A DNA stretch of 64,000 nucleotides from an uncultured Afifella sp. (GTDB taxonomy: Bacteria > Pseudomonadota > Alphaproteobacteria > Rhizobiales > Afifellaceae): positions 1-64,000 of the forward strand of contig CAMYKZ010000005.1 in the NCBI GenBank assembly GCA_947259045.1. Direction: 5' to 3'. The notes beneath the pieces are model-generated. The model was not told where the DNA came from. It ran no database searches and saw nothing but the letters and a program-made list of their open reading frames with translations. How positions within the stretch are numbered: the stretch's first letter is position 1; every line of letters begins with the position of its first letter. Of this stretch, positions 1 through 7,761 are shown in pieces. The position numbers were made by a program, and so were the translations under genes.

Positions 1-264
1 GCGGTCCTGCTTGCCGCCGCAATGCTCGGCGGCACGTTCATGGCGATTACCGCGCTTGGCCTCGTGGAAGCGCGCCGCCTGTCGCCGGGCGCGCCGCGCC
101 GCGCGATCGGCCTTATGACGGCGGCCTTCGGCCTGGGCCAGATGATCGGGCCGCTGGTCGCCGGTTTCGGCCGCGACTGGACAGGCAGTTTCACCGGCCC
201 GTCGCTGCTGGCGGCACTCGCGCTGGTCGTTGCGGCTGGGCTGGTCGAGCGGCGGCGGATCTAA
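1..264 (+). CDS. MFS transporter, C-terminal end (partial)
   Basis: The reading frame is open from the first base and stops at 262-264, so only the last 87 residues are present. They are hydrophobic with two likely membrane helices and include the segment FGLGQMIGPLVAG followed by GSFTGPSLLAALALV. That pattern is typical of the last helices of YbfB/YjiJ-family major facilitator transporters. The substrate cannot be inferred. The gene converges with the next one and the two stop codons overlap. The family assignment is moderately sure; the direction and frame are firm because a membrane helix pattern runs through the whole fragment. Confidence 0.7.
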   Translation, partial: AVLLAAAMLGGTFMAITALGLVEARRLSPGAPRRAIGLMTAAFGLGQMIGPLVAGFGRDWTGSFTGPSLLAALALVVAAGLVERRRI

Positions 265-689
265 CTCCGAGCCGACTCGTGCAAATGCAGCCAGGTCAGC
301 CTTCCGTCATCGGCGCGGCGCATCAGAACGCTTGAGACGCGGTCATTGTCCGCCGGAATTGTATTCCTGGCGGCGGTCTGGCGTTCCAGATAAATGGCGA
401 GCAGCAACCGGTCATGGTCGAAACTGCCCAGCAGACTGACCTCGTGGATGCTGATCCGGAAATCCGGATTGCCGCCATGCGCGGAGCGGATGCCGCCGAC
501 AATATCATCGCGCGTCAACACGCCGCCGTTCGGCTGGATGTTGCGGAAATTTATATCGAGCCGGGCGGTAAAACTGCCGTTGAAGGTCTGATCATCGTTT
601 TCAAGGTCGCCACGGAACCAGCCGGCGATAAAATCGTGCAGGTCTTCGACCTCCTTGCGGATTGCCTGTTCCAGATCGGACCTTGTCAT
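261..689 (-). CDS. NTF2-like / SnoaL-fold protein
   Basis: A protein of 142 residues from the preferred start. It shows the small cone-shaped NTF2/DUF4440 pattern: an N-terminal helix (DLEQAIRKEVEDLHDFIAGWF), a central region with a conserved RDDIVGGI helix, and C-terminal beta strands ending LTWLHLHES. Such proteins act as small-molecule isomerases, dehydratases or binding proteins, and nothing here identifies a substrate. An ATG at 707 is in frame, but GGGAGG lies just upstream of the ATG at 689, so 689 is preferred. It lies downstream of the acyl-CoA operon on the same strand with a gap of 53 bases and could be co-transcribed. Confidence 0.6.
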   Translation of the reverse strand: MTRSDLEQAIRKEVEDLHDFIAGWFRGDLENDDQTFNGSFTARLDINFRNIQPNGGVLTRDDIVGGIRSAHGGNPDFRISIHEVSLLGSFDHDRLLLAIYLERQTAARNTIPADNDRVSSVLMRRADDGRLTWLHLHESARS

Positions 690-742
690 GAATTGGCCTC
701 CCGTCATGTCACGAAAGGCTCCATAACACGGATTGCGTCCGC

Positions 743-1525
743 TTACCGCCCGCGCCAGACCGGGTCGCGTTTCTCAGCAAATGCCCTTGCGCCTTCAAGC
801 TGGTCTTCGCTGGAATAGAGCCTGTCGACGGTGGCAAACTGGCGTTTGGTGATTTGGTTCATCGCCTCTTGGAACGTCATCCGCTCCGCTTCGCGCACGA
901 TCTGCTTGACGGCGGCGTGAACCAGCGGCGGGCCCGACGCAATCAGCCGCGCCTGTTCGCGGGCGCGTTGCGTCAGCCGGTCTGCCGGCAGCACCTCGTT
1001 GACCAGCCCCCAGCGATTTGCCTCCACCGCGTCGATCCAGCGGCCGGTCAGAAGCATCTCCATGGCGATATGATAGGGGATGCGCCTGGGCAATTTGACG
1101 GATGCCGCATCCGCCACCGTGCCGGAGCGGATTTCCGGCAGCGCGAACGTGGCGTGTTCGGCGGCCAGGATGATATCGGCGGCGATTGCCATTTCCAGCC
1201 CGCCGCCGCAGCAGATGCCGTTGACGGCGGCAATCACCGGTTTGTTCAGGTCGCGCAGTTCCTGCAGGCCGCCGAAACCGCCGACGCCGTAATCGCCGTC
1301 GACGGCATCTCCCGCCGCCGCGGCTTTCAGGTCCCAGCCGGCGGAAAAGAACTTTTCGCCCGCGCCGGTCAGGATGGCCACACGCAGCTCCGGGTCGTCG
1401 CGAAAGCCCTGGAAAATCTCGCCCATCTGCCGGCTGGTCGCCAGATCTATGGCATTGGCCTTGCCGCGCGCCATGGTCACTTCCAGGATGCCGCCTTCGC
1501 GGCGGACTTGGATATCTTCACTCAT
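743..1525 (-). CDS. Enoyl-CoA hydratase/isomerase family protein (CaiD-like)
   Basis: A crotonase-fold protein of 260 residues, normal for the family. It has the oxyanion-hole region AAVNGICCGGGLEMAIAAD near residues 98-115 and the second catalytic stretch with the acidic residue in LPEIRSGTVADAASVKLPRR around residue 130-150. The C-terminus RAFAEKRDPVWRGR is typical of CaiD/carnitinyl-CoA dehydratase-like hydratases. The start is supported by GGGAGAG just upstream, and the gene overlaps the end of the preceding CoA ligase gene by 8 bases, which implies translational coupling. In this operon it would hydrate an alpha,beta-unsaturated acyl-CoA, plausibly crotonobetainyl-CoA to carnitinyl-CoA. 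That substrate is inferred from the neighbouring L-carnitine dehydrogenase and BKACE genes. Confidence 0.85.
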   Translation of the reverse strand: MSEDIQVRREGGILEVTMARGKANAIDLATSRQMGEIFQGFRDDPELRVAILTGAGEKFFSAGWDLKAAAAGDAVDGDYGVGGFGGLQELRDLNKPVIAAVNGICCGGGLEMAIAADIILAAEHATFALPEIRSGTVADAASVKLPRRIPYHIAMEMLLTGRWIDAVEANRWGLVNEVLPADRLTQRAREQARLIASGPPLVHAAVKQIVREAERMTFQEAMNQITKRQFATVDRLYSSEDQLEGARAFAEKRDPVWRGR

Positions 1526-3584
1526 AATCTCTCTCCCTCATCCGGATCAGCGCATCGGCCGCCACTGCGCCATTGCCCTCCGGTCCCACCATCAATGGAT
1601 TGACGTCCAGCTCTTCCAGCCTGTCGGCGTGGTCGGCGGCGAACCTGGCCACCGTCATAATGGCGGCAATAGCGGCTTCGATGTCCGCGGCCGGTCCGCC
1701 GCGCACGCCGCGCATCAACTGGCCGATTTTCAGACCGGCGAGCGTATCGCGGACCGTTGCCGTATCGCTCGGCAAGGTCAATGTCGCGCTGTCATCGACC
1801 AGTTCCACCAGCACGCCGCCGGCGCCGATGACAAGCACCAGGCCGACGACCGGATCGCGGACGATGCCGACGATCAGTTCCGCCAAAGCGCATGCGACCA
1901 TTTCTTCGACCAGAAAACTCTTTGCATTTGTCATCGCGTTTGCGGCTGCGTGCACTGCTGCGGCGTCCGCCAGACCAAGCGCGACCGCGCCGGCTTCGCT
2001 TTTGTGAGCGATGCCGAGCGCTTTCAACGCGACTGGAAAGCCGATTGCCCGGGCAGCATCCACCGCTTCTTCGGCGCATGCGGCGATGCGACCATGCGGC
2101 ACCGCCATGCCATATTCAGCCAGCAATGCCTTGGACCGCGCCTCGTCAAGCATATCGGCGGGCCTTGTGCTGCATCTGACGGAGTTCAGGTACGGCGGCG
2201 GATCTTTCGCCCAGGCCGCACCGATAATCGCCGATGCCTCGACCGCCGCCAGTGCATCATCGATGCCACAGAGCGGCACGATGCCGGCTTGCATAATCGC
2301 TTTGGCGCGCTTTTCCGGCATCGTCTCAGGCAGGGTTGCCACAATCGCCGCACGGGCGCCGGTCTCGTTGACTCCGTCGATCAGCGCCTGTTCGCTGATC
2401 AGCCAGTCGGAACTGTCGCCGCAATTGCCCGGCGGATAATCCAGTACCAGCATGGACAGATCGAAGCCGGACTGCATCATCGCGGCGAAGGTCGCACGTA
2501 ATTTCTTTTGGTCGGCCCAGTTGAACGTGTCGTAGTCAAGCGGGTTGATCGCCCGGACCAATGGCGCCAATGTTGCCTTGACAGCGGCCTCGCGGCTTTC
2601 ATCAAGCGGCTTGAGCCGGACGTTGCGGCGTGCTGCGGCATCCGCCATCAAAGCCGCTTCACCGCCGGAACAGCTCATCGAGCAGATAGCATTGCCGCAA
2701 AGCGCGCCATGCACATGCAGCAGCTTCAGCGTTTCAAGCATGGCCGTCAGGCTGTCGACCCGGGCGATGCCAAGCCGACGGAACATGGCGTCGGCGGCGG
2801 CATCGGCGCCGGACAAGGACGCCGTATGCGACAGGGCGGCACGGCGCGAAGCCTCGGATCGCCCGACCTTCAGCACGACGATCGGTTTGCCGCACGCCCT
2901 TGCCGCAAGGGCCAGCCGCTCCAGTGCGGCAACATCATCGATCCCCTCCATATGCAGCCCGAGCGCGCTGATCCGCTCATCGGCAAGTGCCGCCATGGCG
3001 AGATCGGCGAGACCGGTCTGAGCCTGATTGCCGGCGGTCATCATCAACCCGATCGGCAGGCCGCGCGTCTGCATCGTCAGATTGATCGCGATGTTGGAAG
3101 ATTGCATAACGATGGCCACACCGCGCTGCACCGGAGAGAGCCCGTGCAGATCCGGCCACAACGGCACCTTGTCGAGCGCATTGATAAGCCCGTAACAGTT
3201 CGGGCCGACCAGCGGCATCGCACCGGCTGCCTGACATAATTGTTCCTGCAGGCCAGCCGATCCGGCCACTTCGCCTTCGGCTTCGCGAAATCCGGATGCA
3301 TAGCAGATCGCGCCGCCGGCACCGATGGCCGAAAGGCCTCTGACAATATCAATGGTGAGGTGCCGGTTGACGCCGATAAAAGCGGCATCGGGCACGCCGG
3401 GCAATTGCGAATGATCACAAAAACAGTCCCGGCCGCCGATCGTTTGGCGGGTCGGATGAACCGGCCAGATCTCGCCGGAATATCCCATCCGGTCGCATTG
3501 CGCGATCAGGCGTTCCGCCGGCAGCCCGCCGTAAGTTGCAATCGAGCGCGGCTTCAGCAGACGGTCGAGCCGGGACACGCCCAT
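1518..3584 (-). CDS. NDP-forming acyl-CoA synthetase (acetate-CoA ligase family)
   Basis: A 688-residue single-chain ADP/GDP-forming acyl-CoA synthetase. The N-terminal CoA-binding Rossmann domain (about 1-130) carries VGPNCYGLINA. The central succinyl-CoA-ligase-like domain carries the expected phosphohistidine stretch ALSHTASLSG near residue 267. The C-terminal ATP-grasp domain (about 470-688) includes PVALKALGIAHKSEAGAV and the acidic DVNPLMV metal-binding end. The reaction is a carboxylate plus CoA plus ATP to acyl-CoA, ADP and phosphate, and it is reversible. Its position in a carnitine-type operon suggests that it activates gamma-butyrobetaine or crotonobetaine, or recovers energy from betainyl-CoA. 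That role is inference. It starts 2 bases after the acyl-CoA dehydrogenase stop codon. Confidence 0.85.
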   Translation of the reverse strand: MGVSRLDRLLKPRSIATYGGLPAERLIAQCDRMGYSGEIWPVHPTRQTIGGRDCFCDHSQLPGVPDAAFIGVNRHLTIDIVRGLSAIGAGGAICYASGFREAEGEVAGSAGLQEQLCQAAGAMPLVGPNCYGLINALDKVPLWPDLHGLSPVQRGVAIVMQSSNIAINLTMQTRGLPIGLMMTAGNQAQTGLADLAMAALADERISALGLHMEGIDDVAALERLALAARACGKPIVVLKVGRSEASRRAALSHTASLSGADAAADAMFRRLGIARVDSLTAMLETLKLLHVHGALCGNAICSMSCSGGEAALMADAAARRNVRLKPLDESREAAVKATLAPLVRAINPLDYDTFNWADQKKLRATFAAMMQSGFDLSMLVLDYPPGNCGDSSDWLISEQALIDGVNETGARAAIVATLPETMPEKRAKAIMQAGIVPLCGIDDALAAVEASAIIGAAWAKDPPPYLNSVRCSTRPADMLDEARSKALLAEYGMAVPHGRIAACAEEAVDAARAIGFPVALKALGIAHKSEAGAVALGLADAAAVHAAANAMTNAKSFLVEEMVACALAELIVGIVRDPVVGLVLVIGAGGVLVELVDDSATLTLPSDTATVRDTLAGLKIGQLMRGVRGGPAADIEAAIAAIMTVARFAADHADRLEELDVNPLMVGPEGNGAVAADALIRMRERDYE

Positions 3585-3586
3585 TC

Positions 3587-4747
3587 TCAGGCCCCCAGCG
3601 GCCGCAACAGGTCGCGGCTGATGATATGGCGCTGGATCTCCGATGTGCCGTCCCAGATACGCTCCACCCGCGCGTCACGCCAGAAGCGTTCCAGCGGAAG
3701 ATCGTCCATCAGGCCCATGCCGCCGTGAATTTGCAGCGCCTGATCGGTCACCCGCGCCAGCATCTCGGATGCATAGAGTTTTGCCGAGGCGATTTCGCGG
3801 TTGGCCGGAAAGCCCTGATCCAGCCGCCAGGCCGCCGCCAGCGTCATCCAGTCGGCGGCGTCGATCTCGGTAATCATGTCGGCAATCTGAAATCCGACAC
3901 CCTGGAATCTGCCGATCGGCTGGCCGAATTGCTGCCGCTCAGCCGCATAGGCGAGCGCCAGATCGAAGGCCCGCCGCGCCCGGCCAACACACATGGCGGC
4001 AACGCTGATGCGGGTCGCGGAGAGCCATTCGTTCATGACTTCAAAACCGTTATCCACTTCGCCGAGAACCTGCGCATCGGGCAAACGGCAATCGTCGAAC
4101 GCCAGGATCATATTGTCGTAACCGCGGTGGCTGACGGACCGGTACCCCGGCAGTACATCGAAGCCCGGCGTGCCGCGGTCGATCAGAAACGTGGTGATGC
4201 GTTTCTTCGGTCCCTTTGGTGTCTGGTCCTCGCCGGTGGCGACAAAGACGATGAAAAAATCGGCGTGCGCTGCACCGGATATGAAGTGCTTGTTGCCGTT
4301 GACGACCCAGTCGCCGCCCACGCGCCGCGCGCTGCAATCCATGCTGCGAATGTCGGACCCGGCCCCCGGTTCCGTCATCGCCAGCGCGTCCATCTTCTCG
4401 CCGCGCACGGCCGGCAGCAGATAGCGCTCGCGCTGTTCGCTGTTGCAGGCCATCAGGATATTCTGCGGCCGCCCGAAAAAATGCGTCAGCGCCATCGATC
4501 CGCGGCCAAGCTCGCGTTCCACCAGTGTAAAATCGAGATGGTTCAGCCCGGCGCCGCCAACCTCTTCCGGAAAATTGCAGGCGTAAAAACCAAGTTCGAT
4601 CACCTTGCGCCTGATTTCAGACGCCAGATCCGGATCGACCGTTCCCTCATGTTCGACCTTTTCCTCATGGGGATAGATCTCGTTTTCGACGAACCGGCGG
4701 ACGGTCTCGACGATCATCTGCTGTTCGCTGCTCAGGCCGAAATGCAT
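3587..4747 (-). CDS. Acyl-CoA dehydrogenase with Asp at the usual catalytic Glu position
   Basis: A 386-residue FAD-dependent acyl-CoA dehydrogenase with all three domains: N-terminal helices, the central FAD/acyl-binding strand region with MTEPGAGSDIRSM, and the C-terminal helices with QIHGGMGL and RDARVERIW. In this family the catalytic base is usually the Glu of a Y-E-G-T loop. Here the loop reads IWDGTSEIQR, so residue 366 is Asp (codon GAC). The second acyl-CoA dehydrogenase in this window (33895-35688) keeps IYEG at the same place. The enzyme may act on a different substrate geometry or run mainly as a reductase. Operon context suggests gamma-butyrobetainyl-CoA or crotonobetainyl-CoA. 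It follows the L-carnitine dehydrogenase gene by 4 bases, with GGAG upstream of the ATG. Confidence 0.88.
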   Translation of the reverse strand: MHFGLSSEQQMIVETVRRFVENEIYPHEEKVEHEGTVDPDLASEIRRKVIELGFYACNFPEEVGGAGLNHLDFTLVERELGRGSMALTHFFGRPQNILMACNSEQRERYLLPAVRGEKMDALAMTEPGAGSDIRSMDCSARRVGGDWVVNGNKHFISGAAHADFFIVFVATGEDQTPKGPKKRITTFLIDRGTPGFDVLPGYRSVSHRGYDNMILAFDDCRLPDAQVLGEVDNGFEVMNEWLSATRISVAAMCVGRARRAFDLALAYAAERQQFGQPIGRFQGVGFQIADMITEIDAADWMTLAAAWRLDQGFPANREIASAKLYASEMLARVTDQALQIHGGMGLMDDLPLERFWRDARVERIWDGTSEIQRHIISRDLLRPLGA

Positions 4748-4751
4748 GGGT

Positions 4752-5759
4752 TCACTCCGCAGTTTCGGGGTTGGTCAGGCGTTTTTCATAATCGGCCAGG
4801 TTCCTGCCCGCGCCCCAGTCTCTGTCTTTCAGCGCGCCGAGGATGGCAACCAGGTTGTCGTCGCGGATCTGCTCCAGCGCCCGGATCGAATGGGCACCAG
4901 ACTGGGCGTCGGATTGTTCGGCGATCATGTCGACCAGTTCGTCGGTCAGTTCCGGCACGTCGGTGAGTTTGGTCCAAGGCCATTGCAGGCAGGGGCCGAA
5001 CTGGGCCAGAAAGTGCCGCATGCCGGCTTCACCGCCGGCCAGCCGGTAGCTTTCGAAAATGCCCATCTGGGCAAAGCGCAGGCCGAAGCCGGTGCGGATC
5101 ACCTCGTCGACATCCTCCGTCGTGGCGATGCCGTCCCTGATCAGCCAAAGGCTTTCGCGCCAGATCGCTTCCAGCAGCCTGTCGGCGATGAAGGCTTCGA
5201 TTTCCTTGCGCACCCGCACCGGCCTCATGCCGATGGCAAGATAAAGCGCTTCTGCGCGGTCGATTGCGCTCGACGCGGTTTTCCGGCCGGCGACCAGTTC
5301 CACACACGGCAACAGATAGACCGGATTGAACGGATGGGCGACGATCAGCCGTTGCGGATGCGCCATATGGGCCTGCAGGTTGGTCGGCACGAGACCGGAG
5401 GTCGATGACGCAATCAGCGCGTCGGGTGCTGCGGTCTCTTCGATCCCGGCATAGACCTTGTGTTTGATATCAAGCCGTTCCGGAACGCTCTCCACGACCA
5501 GGCCGGCGCCGGATACCGCTTCAGCGAGATTCGCCGCATAGCGAAGCGCCCCGCGTTCCGGCAGCGGTGCTTTTGTCAGTTTCGCCCACGACCTTTCGGC
5601 GTTTGCCAGAACCGCCTCGACTTTATCTTTCGCATCGGGGGCCGGGTCAAAGACCGCGACGTCAATCCCGTTCAACAGAAGCCTGGCGGCCCAGCCGCCG
5701 CCGATAACGCCGCCGCCGATGCAGGCGGCCTGCCCAACCATTCTTGCTGCCGCACTCAT
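4752..5759 (-). CDS. L-carnitine dehydrogenase-like 3-hydroxyacyl dehydrogenase
   Basis: A 335-residue NAD-dependent dehydrogenase of the 3-hydroxyacyl-CoA dehydrogenase superfamily. The Rossmann fingerprint IGGGVIGGGWAARLLLNGIDVAVFDP lies at residues 14-39. The substrate-domain marker AHPFNPVYLLPCVELV follows near 140, then the C-terminal helical domain with FIADRLLEAIWRE. This architecture and length fit L-carnitine dehydrogenase, which oxidises carnitine to 3-dehydrocarnitine. Some homologues are fused to a C-terminal thioesterase; this one is not, and no thioesterase gene lies nearby. Its ATG overlaps the stop of the BKACE gene (ATGA), so the two are translationally coupled, as expected for consecutive pathway steps. 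Lambda-crystallin-like dehydrogenases are the main alternative. Confidence 0.8.
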   Translation of the reverse strand: MSAAARMVGQAACIGGGVIGGGWAARLLLNGIDVAVFDPAPDAKDKVEAVLANAERSWAKLTKAPLPERGALRYAANLAEAVSGAGLVVESVPERLDIKHKVYAGIEETAAPDALIASSTSGLVPTNLQAHMAHPQRLIVAHPFNPVYLLPCVELVAGRKTASSAIDRAEALYLAIGMRPVRVRKEIEAFIADRLLEAIWRESLWLIRDGIATTEDVDEVIRTGFGLRFAQMGIFESYRLAGGEAGMRHFLAQFGPCLQWPWTKLTDVPELTDELVDMIAEQSDAQSGAHSIRALEQIRDDNLVAILGALKDRDWGAGRNLADYEKRLTNPETAE

Positions 5760-6667
5760 TGTGGCGCGCGCTTGGTGAGTTTCAGTTTTTCCCGCACTGC
5801 ATCCGGACCGATCACCCGTGACCCAAGCCGCTCGACGATGCCGACGGCATTTTCGACAAGCTGGGCGTTGCTGGCGAAGACGCCCTTGCCGAGATAGAGA
5901 TTGTCCTCCAGGCCGACCCGCACATTGCCGCCGGCCAGAACCGCCGCCGCGACATAGGGCATTTCGTTGCGGCCGATGGAGAAGGCGGAATAGATCCAGC
6001 CAGCCGGCATGGCGCTGACCATGGCCATGAAGGTATTGAGATCATCCGGTGCGCCCCAGGGGATGCCCATGCAAAGCTGGACCAGCACCGGGTCTTCAAT
6101 CAGCCCTTCTTTCACCAGCTGTTTGGCGAACCACAGATGTCCGGTATCGAAGGCCTCGATTTCCGGCCGCACGCCAAGCGCCGTCATCTGCCGGGCCATC
6201 TCGCGCAGCATCGACGGCGTGTTTGTCATGACGTAATCGCCGGCATTGAAATTCATCGTGCCGCAATCGAGCGTGCATATCTCCGGCAGGCACTCCGCCA
6301 CATGGCGGACGCGCTCGCTGGCTCCGGCCATATCCGTGCCATCTACATTCGGCGGTAACGGCGCTTCAACCGAACCGAAGACCAGATCGCCGCCCATGCC
6401 GGCTGTCAGATTGAGCACGACATCGGTATCGGCGGAGCGGATCCGGTCGGTGAGCTCACGAAACAGATCCGGGTCGCGTGTTGGCAAGCCAGTCTCAGGG
6501 TTGCGGACATGGCAGTGGACGATTGCCGCACCGGCTTTTGCGGCGTCGATGGCGCTGTCGGCAATCTGCTGTGGTGTGACCGGGACCTTGTCTGATTTAG
6601 CGGCCGTATCGGCGCTGCCGGTCACGGCGCAGGTAATGAAGACATCGGAGTTGGGTTGCAGCGGCAT
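5756..6667 (-). CDS. BKACE family beta-keto acid cleavage enzyme (probable 3-dehydrocarnitine cleavage)
   Basis: A 303-residue member of the BKACE (formerly DUF849, 3-keto-5-aminohexanoate cleavage enzyme) family. It shows the zinc-binding HCHVRNPETGLPTRDP segment near residue 52, the N-terminal VFITCAVTGS strand and the late RVGLEDNLYLGKG motif. These enzymes condense a beta-keto acid with acetyl-CoA, giving acetoacetate and a new CoA ester. Next to L-carnitine dehydrogenase the expected substrate is 3-dehydrocarnitine, giving betainyl-CoA. An in-frame GTG lies two codons upstream, but AGGAGG sits five bases before the ATG at 6667, so the ATG is chosen. It is the first gene of the minus-strand operon. 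Confidence 0.87.
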   Translation of the reverse strand: MPLQPNSDVFITCAVTGSADTAAKSDKVPVTPQQIADSAIDAAKAGAAIVHCHVRNPETGLPTRDPDLFRELTDRIRSADTDVVLNLTAGMGGDLVFGSVEAPLPPNVDGTDMAGASERVRHVAECLPEICTLDCGTMNFNAGDYVMTNTPSMLREMARQMTALGVRPEIEAFDTGHLWFAKQLVKEGLIEDPVLVQLCMGIPWGAPDDLNTFMAMVSAMPAGWIYSAFSIGRNEMPYVAAAVLAGGNVRVGLEDNLYLGKGVFASNAQLVENAVGIVERLGSRVIGPDAVREKLKLTKRAPQ

Positions 6668-6711
6668 TGGCACCTCCTGATATGGACAAAAGAATAGCTG
6701 TCAGCCTATTA

Positions 6712-6725
6712 TCGGTGCTTACCGA
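6712..6725. promoter_or_regulatory. Inverted repeat in the divergent operon/regulator promoter region
   Basis: TCGGT-GCTT-ACCGA is a perfect 5+5 inverted repeat in the 87-base gap between the BKACE operon (minus) and the GlxA-type regulator gene (plus). Its central position makes it a candidate operator for the adjacent regulator. AraC-type proteins more often use direct repeats, so the assignment is tentative. Confidence 0.35.
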
Positions 6726-6754
6726 AATCAGAAGTAAAACAAATAAAAACAGAA

Positions 6755-7738
6755 ATGTTCCGACTTGGCGCCGGGTCGCTCGACATCGAAATTCTGGTGA
6801 TACCGGACGCGACCCTGATCATGGTCGCCGCCGTCATCGAGCCGTTGCGCGCCGCCAACCGGCTGCTTGGCCGGGACCTCTATACCTGGACGATCTCGAC
6901 GCCGGACGGCGCGCCCGTCATGACGACCTCCGGACTACCGGTCCCGGCTGACAGAATGTTCGACCCGGCATCGGGTTCCGCGCCTTTGTTCGTGCTGGCA
7001 AGTTACAATCATGCCGACCATGCAAGCCGCAGCCTGATCCGCCGTATCGGTTCAGCGGCCCGGACCCGCAGTCACATTGTCGGCGTGGAGAGCGGCACCT
7101 GGCTGATCGCCCGCGCCGGTCTGCTCAACGGCCGCCCGGCAAGCGTTCACTGGGAGGACCAGGATGCCTTTGCCGCCGCTTTTCCCGATGTCGATGTCCG
7201 GCCCGACCGTTTCATTATCGACGGCAGGCGGATCACAACCGGCGGCGCGTCGCCGGCGCTTGACCTGATGCTGGAACTGATCGCCGCAAGGCAGGGTTTT
7301 GCCACCGCGCTGCAGGTCTCCCGATTGTTCATCTACGATCAGGCGCGGCTGCCGGGCGAGCCACAGCGTTCCGCTGCCTTTGGCCGTCTGACCATGCGCG
7401 ATGCCCGCGTCGCCAAGGCCGTCCGGATCATGGAAGAGACGATTGAAGAGCCGCTTCCGGTTGCTGTCATCGCCCGACGCGCCGGTGTCACGGACCGCCA
7501 CCTTCAGACCCTGTTCCGCGATGTTCTGAACAGTCTGCCGCAGGCCTATTATCACGCCTTGCGCCTCAATCAGGGCCGCAGGCTGATATTGGAGACGCGC
7601 TTGCCGATGCTGGACATCGCCGGCCGCTGCGGGTTCAATTCTCCGGGCGCCTTCACCCGCGCCTATCGCGTTCATTTCGGGGAAAGCCCGTCATCGACAC
7701 GGCAGAGGCGGCGAACAACTGAGTCCGCTGACGGGTGA
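6755..7738 (+). CDS. GlxA family transcriptional regulator (CdhR-like)
   Basis: A 327-residue regulator with an N-terminal DJ-1/PfpI-like amidotransferase fold (EPLRAANRLLG, VGVESGTWLIARAGLLNG, and the WEDQDAF strand near 130) and a C-terminal AraC-type double helix-turn-helix (about 215-310, with IARRAGVTDRHLQTLFR and IAGRCGFNSPGAFTRAYR). The family senses quaternary amines and amino acid derivatives; CdhR of Pseudomonas controls carnitine dehydrogenase genes. It is divergent from the five-gene operon and is its likely activator. No clear ribosome binding site precedes the ATG, so the start is less certain, but the frame begins close to the conserved fold. Confidence 0.85.
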   Translation: MFRLGAGSLDIEILVIPDATLIMVAAVIEPLRAANRLLGRDLYTWTISTPDGAPVMTTSGLPVPADRMFDPASGSAPLFVLASYNHADHASRSLIRRIGSAARTRSHIVGVESGTWLIARAGLLNGRPASVHWEDQDAFAAAFPDVDVRPDRFIIDGRRITTGGASPALDLMLELIAARQGFATALQVSRLFIYDQARLPGEPQRSAAFGRLTMRDARVAKAVRIMEETIEEPLPVAVIARRAGVTDRHLQTLFRDVLNSLPQAYYHALRLNQGRRLILETRLPMLDIAGRCGFNSPGAFTRAYRVHFGESPSSTRQRRRTTESADG

Positions 7739-7761
7739 CGATTGGACGCCCAATTCTGACG

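Noticed and set aside
3536-4966. A 476-residue plus-strand frame opposite the acyl-CoA dehydrogenase gene
   Set aside because: It is a mirror of a well-supported gene in GC-rich DNA, is rich in Arg, His and Pro, and has no recognisable domain.
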